Source: Streptomyces angustmyceticus (GTDB lineage Bacteria > Actinomycetota > Actinomycetes > Streptomycetales > Streptomycetaceae). Taken from it: a stretch of DNA of 64,000 nt. The stretch is from contig NZ_CP082945.1 in NCBI RefSeq assembly GCF_019933235.1, positions 1,178,001 through 1,242,000 on the forward strand. The letters run 5' to 3'. The position numbers were made by a program, and so were the translations under genes. Positions 1 to 7,965 of the stretch are shown piece after piece. Each line of letters begins with the position of its first letter. The stretch's first letter is position 1. Below the pieces are notes generated by a model. The model was not told the DNA's origin and made no database searches. It saw nothing but the letters and a program-made list of their open reading frames with translations.

Positions 1-166
1 ATGCCCATGCGGCGGCCGAGGGTGCGGTAGCAGACGGCGACGGCTTGCTCTTCGTGTGCGGACAGCCGCCGCCAGCCGTAGGCGTCGAGCCACCGCTTGG
101 GCATCACCACGAACGTGCACAGGCCATAGCGCATTTCGTCGTTGCTGATGTCGTGGCTGCGGGCCT
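1..166 (-). pseudogene. MpaB-like oxygenase (DUF2236) fragment, cut by the window edge
   Basis: Read on the minus strand, this stretch encodes a segment with SHDISNDEMRYGLCTF and PKRWLDAYGWRRLS, ending near RTLGRRMG. It resembles the central part of the MpaB/DUF2236 family of haem oxygenase-like proteins, where a HRSxDIS..DMRY..STFVV..RWxDxYGWR pattern is typical. No start codon lies in this frame inside the window: upstream it joins a different coding remnant by a frame change near 166. The N-terminal half is therefore missing and the rest continues beyond base 1. It is most likely a decayed gene; a sequencing frameshift is the alternative. Confidence 0.5.
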
Positions 167-536
167 CGGGGTGCGGGCGGTGGGGCCGTAGCGGTCCGTG
201 ATGGTGGGGTCCGCCACGGCGAGGGCGCGCTGGACGGGCAGGCCGGTGCGGTCGGCGAGCGTCAGTCGCTCCCGGACCTCGCGTGGGGTGCGCGGGCGGT
301 AGCGGGGCCCGTGCCGCAGCAGCCGTCGTGGAAGGTCAGCCCCGCGCGCAGGACGGCCTCCAGGGCGCGCCAGCCGGCGTTGTCGCGCCGCTTGGGGACC
401 GCGAGGTCGGCGCCCGCGTCGATCAGCTCGGCGCGGCACTGGGGGCAGCGGCCGGGCCCCGTGCGGCCGTGGTCTTCTTCCACGCGGCCCGGCAGGACAG
501 GCACACGACGTGCATCCGGCTGCTGTGAAAACACAT
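167..536 (-). pseudogene. Frameshifted small CxxC (zinc-ribbon-like) protein
   Basis: Three minus-strand frames must be joined to read one protein. It begins near 536/515 with MHVVCLSCRAAWKK, changes frame around 450-475 to give RCPQCRAELIDAGADLAVPKRRDNAGWR and GLTFHDGCCGTGP, then changes again near 305 to give YRPRTPREVRERLTLADRTGLPV. The paired CxxC motifs, the PKRRD.AGWRAL segment and the CCG..YRPRTxREVRERL tail match a Streptomyces family of small CxxC proteins that automatic pipelines often mislabel as deoxyxylulose-5-phosphate synthase. Two frame breaks in under 400 bases suggest a pseudogene. Function of the intact family is unknown to me. Confidence 0.5.
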
Positions 537-625
537 CCGCGCAGCGTACGGCTGGTGACAAGGCCGCACCAAGCCAATTAGGGTGCGCCGACATACTCCG
601 CGATGGATTGGATGGGGAGGCCCGC

Positions 626-1408
626 GTGCCCACGACCGAGAGCGCCGACAACGACCAGTTGTTCGTGCTGACGGCGGTGCTGCTGACGCCCGCGCAGTTC
701 CCGAGCGTGCTCGGCGACGACTACCCCGAGGTGTGTGCGGGCCTCGGCCTCGAACCGTATGCGGAGGGCTACGGGCTGGTCCTCGGTCAGGACGGCAACG
801 GCGCGCGCTGGACCGTGGCGACGGAGGACGTGTCGCTGGTGGCCTGTGCGATCGCGGCCTGGGACTGCGGGATGGAGTACGACCTCTCCCCCGGGGAGGA
901 CAGCATCGTCGGGGCGCTGCCCGGCTGGCCCCTCTCGCTCGCCGTGGCGGCGCCGGAAGTGCCGCAGCCGCACGATCCGGAGCCGCAGGAAGGCGATCCG
1001 GAGCCGCTGACGCCGCCGGACGCCGAGGAGTGGGGGCCCGCGCAACGGAGGCTCGGCGCGGACGAGATCGCCATGCAGTGGGCGGCCTGGCGCGAGCAGG
1101 TGGATGACGAGGACAGCTTTGCCGAGCCCGGGGATCATGCGCACAAGGGGGTGCGGCGGGTGCTGGAGGAGGCGCGCGGCTATGTGAAAGAGCCGCCGCC
1201 GCCCGGGCGGGTGCGGTCGTCGTTCGCGGCCGGGGAGGCGCGGACGCTGCGGGTGGACGGGCCGGGGTGGAGCATGGTGGCTCGTACGGATGACATCGCG
1301 TTTGTGCTGTTGGACGAGGAGCCGGGGGAAGTGCATCCGGTGGGGCGGGGACCGGAGTTGCCCGGGTTGTTGGCGTCGCTGGAGGAGTTGGCGGCTCGGC
1401 CGGTTTGA
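626..1408 (+). CDS. Hypothetical acidic protein
   Basis: The product is about 260 residues. The GTG at 626 was chosen because a GGGGAGG ribosome-binding site lies just upstream (614-620) and the reading frame has normal Streptomyces codon bias only from there on. The N-terminal 110 residues look like a compact globular domain starting PTTESADNDQLFVLTAVLL, followed by a Pro/Glu-rich linker (EPQEGDPEPLTPPD) and a second basic-acidic domain. I see no signal peptide, membrane span or catalytic motif. I do not recognise the family. Coding character is good, the function unknown. Confidence 0.75.
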   Translation: MPTTESADNDQLFVLTAVLLTPAQFPSVLGDDYPEVCAGLGLEPYAEGYGLVLGQDGNGARWTVATEDVSLVACAIAAWDCGMEYDLSPGEDSIVGALPGWPLSLAVAAPEVPQPHDPEPQEGDPEPLTPPDAEEWGPAQRRLGADEIAMQWAAWREQVDDEDSFAEPGDHAHKGVRRVLEEARGYVKEPPPPGRVRSSFAAGEARTLRVDGPGWSMVARTDDIAFVLLDEEPGEVHPVGRGPELPGLLASLEELAARPV

Positions 1409-1988
1409 GGGCCCGAGAGGCTGCGGAGGCACGTTGCTGCCTGGCGGTGAGTGAGGCCGGGGTCTCGGGTTTACGGACGTCGGGTGGGGCTGGTGTCGTG
1501 CGGGGCTCGTAGTCGCCGCGGGATCTAAAGAGCACGTCCGGTGGGGGGTGGCGTCGTCCGGAGTTCGTGAGTGCCGCGGGGGCCGGAGGGGACGCACCGG
1601 AACCCTCCCCCAGCCTTCGGCCGGGAGGTGCCCCCACGGCGCGGGCGCATCTGGTACGTGGATAGATCGACCCGGCGTTCGCTCCGGTCCTGCGGGCGGG
1701 TCCCGGTACATCCCTTCCGGCCGTCCGACGTTGCCGACTGCGGCCCGGTGGCACCGTCCCTCACCGACCAAGCGCGTCGGGCTCCGGCCAAGCCTCGCCC
1801 CCAGCGTCGGTCCCGCTGGCCAACCGGAGCGGACAAGAACCGTGCACCCGGCCCCATGCCCTGCGTGCCGCCGGGGCGTGGGACCGGCCGGACCCGTCGC
1901 CGGTCGGTGGGACGAGTAAGGGGCACCCCCCCACGGGGGCGGACCGGGCGGTGCCGCCGGCGTGAGGGCGCGGGGCGGGGGCGCTCGG
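1409..1988. other. Long non-coding or decayed stretch with a REP-like hairpin
   Basis: No reading frame here has convincing coding character. The only structured element I can support is the short hairpin at 1604-1628. The region lies between an orphan hypothetical gene and a small membrane-protein gene in an area otherwise rich in gene remnants, so it may be eroded coding DNA. Confidence 0.4.
1604..1628. repeat. REP-like intergenic hairpin of the Streptomyces CCCCCAG...GGGAGGTGCCCCC type
   Basis: CCTCCC at 1604 pairs with GGGAGG ending at 1628, with an inner GCC-TTC-GGC mini-stem. A GGTGCCCCC tail follows, as in a short palindromic element that I recall being scattered between genes in many Streptomyces genomes. 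No T-run follows, so it is more likely a repeat or mRNA-stability element than a terminator. Confidence 0.45.
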
Positions 1989-2171
1989 TCAGCGGCCGAT
2001 CTGTTTGCGGCTGACGCGGCGGAGGCGGCGTCGTTGGGAGGCGTCGAGTGTCAGGTATGCGACGGCCGGGACTCCGACTATGACCAAGAGGGCCGCCCAG
2101 AAGGGCAGCAGCCACAGCAGGATCACTCCCACCGCGACGCCGCCGACCGCGACCTTCGCCTGTGTGGACAT
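1989..2171 (-). CDS. Small two-helix membrane protein
   Basis: The 60-residue product starts MSTQAKVAVGGVAVGVILL and contains a near-continuous hydrophobic stretch from about residue 7 to 41, enough for two transmembrane segments (VAVGGVAVGVILLWLLPFW and ALLVIVGVPAVAYLTL). The tail is strongly basic (RRRLRRVSRK), which predicts a cytoplasmic C-terminus. A GAAGG precedes the ATG at 2171. Small proteins of this kind are common in Streptomyces and mostly uncharacterised. Confidence 0.7.
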   Translation of the reverse strand: MSTQAKVAVGGVAVGVILLWLLPFWAALLVIVGVPAVAYLTLDASQRRRLRRVSRKQIGR

Positions 2172-2305
2172 CCTTCACGCCCCTTCCGCGGCGTACGCCG
2201 CATCTGTGTACTCCATTGAACGCCGATTTCGTCTCGCAGGTTCCAGGGGTGGGTGGCCCGCCCTGCACTCGCGGGCGCGCCGAGGGCAGTAGTCAAACTT
2301 GAGTA

Positions 2306-2740
2306 GTGCCCCTGGTGGCTCCTCTCGGTGGTAGTGCCGGACCGGTTCTCCTTGCTGAAGGTGGCTGGGCGGCGGGTTTCTGCTGTCGGAGCTGCGGTGA
2401 GGGGCGGGTGGCCCTGGGGCGGCGCGATGTCCGGGGCGTGGTGGAGGCGGATGGCGGAGGGGGTACGGCGGGTGAGGTGGCGGCGCGGCTGTAGACCGTT
2501 CTGGCGGAGGGAGGCGGTGGGGGTGTTCCTGGGTGCGTGCCCGGACCTTGCCCTGACGACTGTGGAGGGGTCCCTGTGGTCACTCGCGTGGGGCTGCTCA
2601 TGGCACCCGTCCGGCTGCCGCCTTCTGGGGGCGCGTCCGTACCGGCGCTGCAGCTCACGGCGCGAGGGGTACCCGATGTCCATGGTTCGAGGGAAACGGG
2701 GGTGCGGTGGATCGGTGAGCCGGGCAGCATGGCGAGGTGA
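2306..2740 (+). pseudogene. Possible remnant of the gene upstream of the immunity-like gene
   Basis: One plus-strand frame is open from 2306 to 2740 apart from a single TAG at 2492-2494. It reads PLVAPLGGSAGPVLLAEGGW early and ends [20 protein letters not shown]. Its final codons ATGGCGAGGTGA overlap the GTG of the next gene by four bases, the usual sign of translational coupling. Coding bias is moderate rather than strong. It could be a broken gene whose downstream partner has survived, or two small genes. I do not recognise a family. Confidence 0.3.
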
Positions 2741-3222
2741 CCGGCCTGCTGTGGGATGACGTGAAGGGCTTCTTCGACCCGGCCTTGATGGGGTCGTTGC
2801 CGGATGTGCGGGTCCCGAATGCCTCGGTCGAGGACTGGCAGGAAGTCCTCGATCTTGTTGTGGAGAGGGGCTGGAAGTGCCAGTACTCCGAAGGAGAGAG
2901 GGTGCTTCCGGTGCCTCGGGCGGAAGTCGTTCTGTCCCGTCCGCCGGATGCTGAGTGTCCGGGCCTGCGGGTCTGGCCGGCTGTCGATGTCCTGGCGATC
3001 TTCCGTTTTCATGCCGACGATGAAGTCGACTTCGATGTGGACCTGCGGGAGTTGCAGGGCCAGGAGCGACTGGACGTGTTCTGCGGCTTCCTCCGGGAGA
3101 TCGGACGGCGGCTGGGGAAGCCGGTGCTGATGGAACCGGAGGGCGACTCCGGCCGTCCGGTGCTCGGATTCGTTGTCGAGGCCGATCGCGTCGTTGTCCT
3201 CGCGGACCCGCAGGTCAGGTGA
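2737..3222 (+). CDS. Orphan immunity-like protein
   Basis: The 161-residue soluble acidic protein begins [23 protein letters not shown] and contains [20 protein letters not shown] and [20 protein letters not shown]. It has no signal peptide or membrane span. Size, acidity and composition resemble the uncharacterised immunity-type proteins found beside polymorphic toxins in actinomycetes. The GTG at 2737 overlaps the preceding frame by GTGA, so it was probably the second gene of a coupled pair. No toxin gene is adjacent, which makes it an orphan. The immunity role is inferred from resemblance and from decay of its neighbours, and is not proven. Confidence 0.55.
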   Translation: MTGLLWDDVKGFFDPALMGSLPDVRVPNASVEDWQEVLDLVVERGWKCQYSEGERVLPVPRAEVVLSRPPDAECPGLRVWPAVDVLAIFRFHADDEVDFDVDLRELQGQERLDVFCGFLREIGRRLGKPVLMEPEGDSGRPVLGFVVEADRVVVLADPQVR

Positions 3223-3249
3223 CTGCGGCCGACGGCTGCGGTGCGCGGC

Positions 3250-3714
3250 GGCCGCTGGACGGCTTCGGCCCGGAGGCGATCCGTGCGGTGCGGGCGGGGC
3301 CGGCCCGTAGCGAGTCGGAAGGGCAGCGCCGGATGCCGACGCTGCACGGCGGCCGGACGGACGGGCCGGAGGTGGCGCCGAATCTGTGGGCCGGGATCGG
3401 GCTCGTACGGGGCGGGGCGGGCACCCGCCGGCCGGCAGCCGTGCGGAGGTGGTCGAGCGGATCGTGGAGTATCACCGGCTGGTGGGCATCGAGGAGTTCG
3501 TCCTCTGCGGGCACCCGCACGTCGAGGAGGCGTACTGGTTCGGGGAGGGGTGCTGCCGGTGCCGCGGGACGCCCGGGCTGTGGTGGCATCCGTCCGCACG
3601 CGAGGGGGTCCACCCCGGTGCCGCCCAGGTCCGTTCGCCGCCGGGGTGGGCCGCGGGTCCGAGGCGGCTCCGGCCAATCCGTCCCATCCGGCTGCGCCGC
3701 GGGTCCGCGCATGA
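3250..3714 (+). pseudogene. ssuD: Remnant of FMNH2-dependent alkanesulfonate monooxygenase (C-terminal part)
   Basis: Joining three plus-strand frames recovers the SsuD C-terminus: [15 protein letters not shown] ... [12 protein letters not shown] ... [17 protein letters not shown], then from about 3425 [35 protein letters not shown], then from about 3550 VLPVPRDA. SsuD has the same order, with [17 protein letters not shown] and [21 protein letters not shown]. The first two-thirds of the gene, including most of the TIM barrel, is absent and there are two frame breaks. In intact relatives this enzyme releases sulfite from alkanesulfonates using reduced flavin. Here it cannot be functional. No ssuABC transporter remains nearby. 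Confidence 0.75.
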
Positions 3715-3767
3715 TTCGCTGAGCTGATCCCCCACCGCCAGGCACCTCGCCCGCAGCAGGAGGACCA

Positions 3768-6700
3768 GTGACCGGCACCCCGCCGCACGACATGTCGTAC
3801 GCACCTGCACCACGGACCGTCGACGGGGCGGGCGGCACTCCGCACCGCCCCGGCCGCCTCCCGTACTACGAGGACCGCTCGCCGGGAAGCGGGGTCCTGC
3901 CGCCGCGTGCCTGGTACGCGCGCTCGGACGCCGCCCGCCTCTCGCTGCACGGCCGCTGGCGGTTCCGGCTCTCGGCGGGCGCCGCCACCGAGGACGACGC
4001 GTTCGCCCGCCCGGACTTCGACGATGCGCAGTGGCAGGAGCTGCGGGTGCCGGGCCACTGGGTGCTCCAGGGGCGCTTCGCCGCCGAGGGCTCCTACGGG
4101 GGCGGCGGCGCGCAGCCGCACGGAGCACCGGCGTACACCAACACCGCCTACCCCTTCCCGGTCGATCCGCCGCGGGTGCCGGACGAGAACCCGACGGGCG
4201 ATCACCGCCAGGTCTTCAACCTGCCCGAGGAGTGGGGCGCGGGGCCCGCGGTGCTGCACTTCGCCGGGGTGGAGTCCTGTGCCCGGGTCTGGCTCAACGG
4301 GCAGGAGCTGGGCCATTTCAAGGGCAGCAGGCTGCCGCACGAGTTCGCGGTCGGGCCGCTGCTGCGGCCGCGCGGCAATGTGCTGGCGGTCCGGGTCCAC
4401 CAGTGGTCGTCGGGCAGCTATCTGGAGGACCAGGACCAGTGGTGGCTGCCCGGCATCTTCCGGGAGGTCTCGCTCCACCAGCGTCCCGAGGGATCGGTCG
4501 CCGACCATTTCGTCCACGCCGGGTTCGATCACCGCACGGGCCTGGGCACCCTGCGCGTGGAGTGCGCGCCCGCGGGCCGGGTCACGGTGCCGTCGCTCGG
4601 CCTCGACCTGGCGACCGGGGAGAGCGCGACGGTGCCGGTGCGCTGCTGGACGGCCGAGACGTCGCACCTCTACGACGGGGAACTGGCCACCGCCGGCGAG
4701 CGGATCCCGCTGCGGATCGGGTTCCGTACGGTCCGCGTCGAGGACGGACTGCTGAAGGTCAACGGCCGCCGGATCCTGCTGCGCGGCGTCAACCGCCATG
4801 AGTTCCATCCGCGCTACGGACGGGCCCTGGATCCCGAGACGATGCGCCGCGACCTGCTGCTGATGAAGCGGCACAACATCAACGCGGTGCGCACCAGCCA
4901 CTATCCGCCGCACCCCGCCTTCCTCGGCCTCTGCGACGAGCTGGGCCTGTGGGTCGTCGAGGAGTGCGATCTGGAGACGCACGGGTTCGGCGGGCAGGGC
5001 TGGCGGGACAATCCGGTGGACGACCCGCGCTGGGAGCCGGCGCTGCTCGACCGGGCCCGGCGGATGGTCGAGCGGGACAAGAACCACCCCAGCGTCGTGC
5101 TGTGGTCGCTGGGCAACGAGTGCGGTACGGGCAGCGGGCTGTCCGCCATGGCCGCCTGGATGCGCGAGCGCGACCCGTCCCGGCCGCTGCACTACGAGGG
5201 CGACCCCAGCTGCGCCGACACCGATGTCTACTCCCGGATGTACGCCGACCACGCCGAGGTGGAGCGCATCGGGCGGCGTGCCGAGGCGCCGCTGCCCGAT
5301 CCGGAGCTGGACGCCCGGCGCCGCCGCCTCCCGTTCCTGCTGTGCGAGTACGCGCATGCGATGGGGAACGGGCCGGGCGGCCTCGCCGAGTACCAGCGGC
5401 TGTTCGAGCGCTACGAGCGCTGCCAGGGCGGCTTCGTGTGGGAGTGGATCGACCACGGGCTGCGGCAGCGGACGCCGTCCGGCGAGGTCTTCCACGCCTA
5501 CGGCGGGGACTTCGGCGAGGAGCTGCACGACGGGAACTTCGTCTGCGACGGGCTGGTCCTTCCCGACCGGGTGCCCTCCCCGGGGCTGGTGGAGCTGAAG
5601 AAGGTCGTCGAACCGGTGCGGATCGAGGCCGCGGGCGGCGCGGCGGGCGCGGTGCGGATCACCAACCTCCACGACTTCGCCGATCTGGGGCACCTCGACT
5701 TCCTGTGGACCTACGAGGTGGACGGTGACCCGCGCGGGTCCGGATGGCTGGAGGTGCCGCCGCCGGCGCCCGGCGAGTCGGTGGTGGAGCGGCTGACGGC
5801 GCCGCCGCCCGAACCGGACGACGGCCAGGAGGCGTTCTGGACGGTGCGGGCCGTGCTGCGCCGGGACACCACCTGGGCACCGGCCGGGCACGAGGTCGCC
5901 TGGGGCCAGCTGCCGGCGGCCCCCCGCCCGGCCGCCGCTCCCCCGGCGGCCACCGCCGTACCCCGCCGCGGCGAGGGCAATGTGATCGTCCTGGGCCCGG
6001 GGACCTTCGACGCGGGCACGGGGACGCTGGCCTATCTGGACGGCGTGCGGATCGGCGGCCCCCGGGTGGACGTCTGGCGGGCGCCGACCGACAACGACGA
6101 GGCCGCGCCGTGGCAGCCGGGGCCGCGGCCGGCCACCGAGTGGCGGCGGGCCGGCCTGCACCGGATGCGGCACCGGGTCGATGCCGTCGAGGCCGGCCGG
6201 GACGCCGTGCTGGTGCGGACCCGGGTCGCCCCGGCCGGCTCGCCGCTGGCGCTGCGCGCGGTGTACCGCTGGACGGCTCACGAGGGGCTGCTGCGGCTGG
6301 AGTTGAGCGTCGATCCCGAGGGCGAGTGGCCGGTGCCGCTGCCGCGGCTCGGGGTGCGGATGGGGGTGTGCGGCAGCCTGGGCCGGGCCGAGTGGTTCGG
6401 CGGCGGGCCGGGCGAGGGCTATCCGGACACCCGGTCGGCCGCGCGGGTCGGCCGCTGGTCGCTGCCGGTGGACGCGCTGCAGACGCCGTATGTGCGGCCG
6501 CAGGAGAACGGTGCCAGGCCCGGTGTGCGCTGGGCGGAGCTGACCCGCTCGGACGGCTCCGGTTTGCGGATCGAGGGCGATCCGGACTTCTACCTCACCG
6601 CCCGCCGGTGGTCGACCGAGGAACTGGCCGCGGCCCGCCACACCACGGATCTGCGGCCCGGCGAACACCTGTGGCTCCATCTCGACCACGCGCAGCACGG

Positions 6701-6797
6701 CATCGGCAGCCAGTCGTGCGGTCCTGGGGTGCTGCCGCAGCACCGGCTGGAGGCGGCCCCGGCCCGGTTCTCGTTCGTGTTCGCGTCGCTGCGCTGA
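3768..6797 (+). CDS. lacZ: Beta-galactosidase, glycoside hydrolase family 2
   Basis: The 1009-residue protein has the full length of LacZ-type enzymes. It hydrolyses terminal beta-D-galactosides and, lacking a signal peptide, is expected in the cytoplasm. A jelly-roll domain comes first (about 50-230: LSLHGRWRFRL...WVLQGRF), then an Ig-like domain, the catalytic barrel (about 340-630) and the C-terminal beta-gal small-chain domains (about 740-1009). The acid/base Glu lies in WSLGNECGTG (E451) and the nucleophile in LCEYAHAMGN (E527), corresponding to E461 and E537 of E. coli LacZ. The GTG start follows AGGAGGA at 3758-3764. It appears to be a single-gene unit with no adjacent permease or regulator. 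Confidence 0.95.
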   Translation: MTGTPPHDMSYAPAPRTVDGAGGTPHRPGRLPYYEDRSPGSGVLPPRAWYARSDAARLSLHGRWRFRLSAGAATEDDAFARPDFDDAQWQELRVPGHWVLQGRFAAEGSYGGGGAQPHGAPAYTNTAYPFPVDPPRVPDENPTGDHRQVFNLPEEWGAGPAVLHFAGVESCARVWLNGQELGHFKGSRLPHEFAVGPLLRPRGNVLAVRVHQWSSGSYLEDQDQWWLPGIFREVSLHQRPEGSVADHFVHAGFDHRTGLGTLRVECAPAGRVTVPSLGLDLATGESATVPVRCWTAETSHLYDGELATAGERIPLRIGFRTVRVEDGLLKVNGRRILLRGVNRHEFHPRYGRALDPETMRRDLLLMKRHNINAVRTSHYPPHPAFLGLCDELGLWVVEECDLETHGFGGQGWRDNPVDDPRWEPALLDRARRMVERDKNHPSVVLWSLGNECGTGSGLSAMAAWMRERDPSRPLHYEGDPSCADTDVYSRMYADHAEVERIGRRAEAPLPDPELDARRRRLPFLLCEYAHAMGNGPGGLAEYQRLFERYERCQGGFVWEWIDHGLRQRTPSGEVFHAYGGDFGEELHDGNFVCDGLVLPDRVPSPGLVELKKVVEPVRIEAAGGAAGAVRITNLHDFADLGHLDFLWTYEVDGDPRGSGWLEVPPPAPGESVVERLTAPPPEPDDGQEAFWTVRAVLRRDTTWAPAGHEVAWGQLPAAPRPAAAPPAATAVPRRGEGNVIVLGPGTFDAGTGTLAYLDGVRIGGPRVDVWRAPTDNDEAAPWQPGPRPATEWRRAGLHRMRHRVDAVEAGRDAVLVRTRVAPAGSPLALRAVYRWTAHEGLLRLELSVDPEGEWPVPLPRLGVRMGVCGSLGRAEWFGGGPGEGYPDTRSAARVGRWSLPVDALQTPYVRPQENGARPGVRWAELTRSDGSGLRIEGDPDFYLTARRWSTEELAAARHTTDLRPGEHLWLHLDHAQHGIGSQSCGPGVLPQHRLEAAPARFSFVFASLR

Positions 6798-6806
6798 GCC
6801 CCGCGG

Positions 6807-6827
6807 CGCCCCCTGCGGCCAGGGGCG
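6807..6827. terminator. Short G/C hairpin after the beta-galactosidase gene
   Basis: CGCCCCCT pairs with AGGGGCG across a six-base loop, ten bases after the stop codon. There is no long T-run, as is usual in Streptomyces. Confidence 0.45.
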
Positions 6828-6904
6828 TTGTCACCGGCCCGGGATACGATCCGATGTGAGGCGTGAGCACCCACGCGTCCCGCAGCACGGAGAGGCTTCG
6901 CACC

Positions 6905-7825
6905 ATGGTCAGCACGTCCCCGCCGCTCGCCGACGCCCTCGCCGCGGGACCGGTCGTCCTCGACGGCGGGCTGTCCAACCAGCTGGAGGCCGACGGGCAC
7001 GACCTCGGGGACGCGCTGTGGTCGGCGCGGCTGCTGGCCGAGGAGCCGGAAGCGGTGGTGCGGGCGCACCTGGCGTACTACGAGGCCGGGGCGCAGGTCG
7101 CGATCACCTCCAGCTACCAGGCGACGTTCGAGGGGTTCGCGCGGCGCGGCATCGGCGAGGAGCGGGCCGCGGAGCTGCTCGGCCGGAGCGTGGAGCTGGC
7201 CCGCGAGGCGGCCCGGCGGGCGTCGGCCGGCGGGGTGGCCGGGCCGCTGTACGTGGCCGCTTCGGCGGGCCCGTACGGCGCGATGCTGGCGGACGGCTCC
7301 GAGTACCGCGGCCGCTACGGCCTGTCGGTGGACGAGTTGGAGCGCTTCCACCGGCCGCGTCTGGAGGTCCTGGCGGCGGCGCGGCCCGATGTGCTGGCGC
7401 TGGAGACGGTGCCGGACGCCGAGGAGGCCCGCGCGCTGCTGCGGGCGGTGCGGGGACTGGGGGTGCCGGCCTATCTGTCGTACAGCGTCGCCGGGGACCG
7501 CACCCGGGCCGGGCAGCCGCTGACGGAGGCGTTCGCGGTCGCGGCCGGCGCCGACGAGGTGATCGCGGTCGGGGTGAACTGCTGCGCGCCGGACGACGCG
7601 GACCGGGCGGTGCGCCTGGCGGCGCGGGTCACCGGCAAGCCGGTGGTGGTCTACCCCAACAGCGGGGAGAGCTGGGACGCCGGGGCGCGGGCCTGGTGCG
7701 GCGAGGCGGCGTTCCGGGCGGACCGGGTCGCCGCCTGGGCCGCGGACGGGGCCCGGCTCATCGGCGGCTGCTGCCGGGTGGGCCCGGACGCCATCGCCTC
7801 GCTGGCGGCGGGGCTCGGCCGCTGA
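6905..7825 (+). CDS. mmuM: Homocysteine S-methyltransferase
   Basis: The 306-residue protein transfers a methyl group from S-methylmethionine or S-adenosylmethionine to homocysteine, making methionine. The fold is the (beta/alpha)8 homocysteine-binding barrel: VLDGGLSNQLEADG at the N-terminus, then TSSYQATFEGF and PDVLALETVPDAEE. The three zinc-binding cysteines are present as GVNCC (C226) and GGCCR (C289, C290). The ATG at 6905 is favoured by an upstream GGAGAGG. An in-frame GTG at 6863 would add 14 residues but has a poorer ribosome-binding site. The size matches MmuM rather than the much larger MetH. No mmuP permease is adjacent. Confidence 0.93.
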   Translation: MVSTSPPLADALAAGPVVLDGGLSNQLEADGHDLGDALWSARLLAEEPEAVVRAHLAYYEAGAQVAITSSYQATFEGFARRGIGEERAAELLGRSVELAREAARRASAGGVAGPLYVAASAGPYGAMLADGSEYRGRYGLSVDELERFHRPRLEVLAAARPDVLALETVPDAEEARALLRAVRGLGVPAYLSYSVAGDRTRAGQPLTEAFAVAAGADEVIAVGVNCCAPDDADRAVRLAARVTGKPVVVYPNSGESWDAGARAWCGEAAFRADRVAAWAADGARLIGGCCRVGPDAIASLAAGLGR

Positions 7826-7899
7826 CGGGTGGCCCGGTCGCGGGCCGAAGGCGTTACACAGACGCAACCGACGCGGCGGAGACAGGGCCCCGGGCCGGT

Positions 7900-7953
7900 G
7901 GCAGGATGCAGCCACATCGCAGCACGCATGGCTTGGTTGATGTTCATCCTGCC
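7900..7953. promoter_or_regulatory. Inverted repeat directly ahead of the ABC transporter operon
   Basis: GGCAGGATG at 7900-7908 is repeated in inverse as CATCCTGCC at 7945-7953, immediately before the ribosome-binding site (7956-7962) of the solute-binding-protein gene. The placement allows an operator or a 5'-UTR hairpin controlling the operon. No known riboswitch fold is recognisable. Confidence 0.4.
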
Positions 7954-7965
7954 CCTGGAGGGCCC

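Noticed and set aside
3009..6743. Minus-strand open frame of more than 1,200 codons opposite lacZ
   Set aside because: No recognisable motif and Arg/Pro-rich; the plus strand carries a complete GH2 enzyme with catalytic residues.
6830..6904. Possible riboswitch ahead of the homocysteine methyltransferase
   Set aside because: The leader is short and shows none of the conserved cores of SAM or cobalamin riboswitches.
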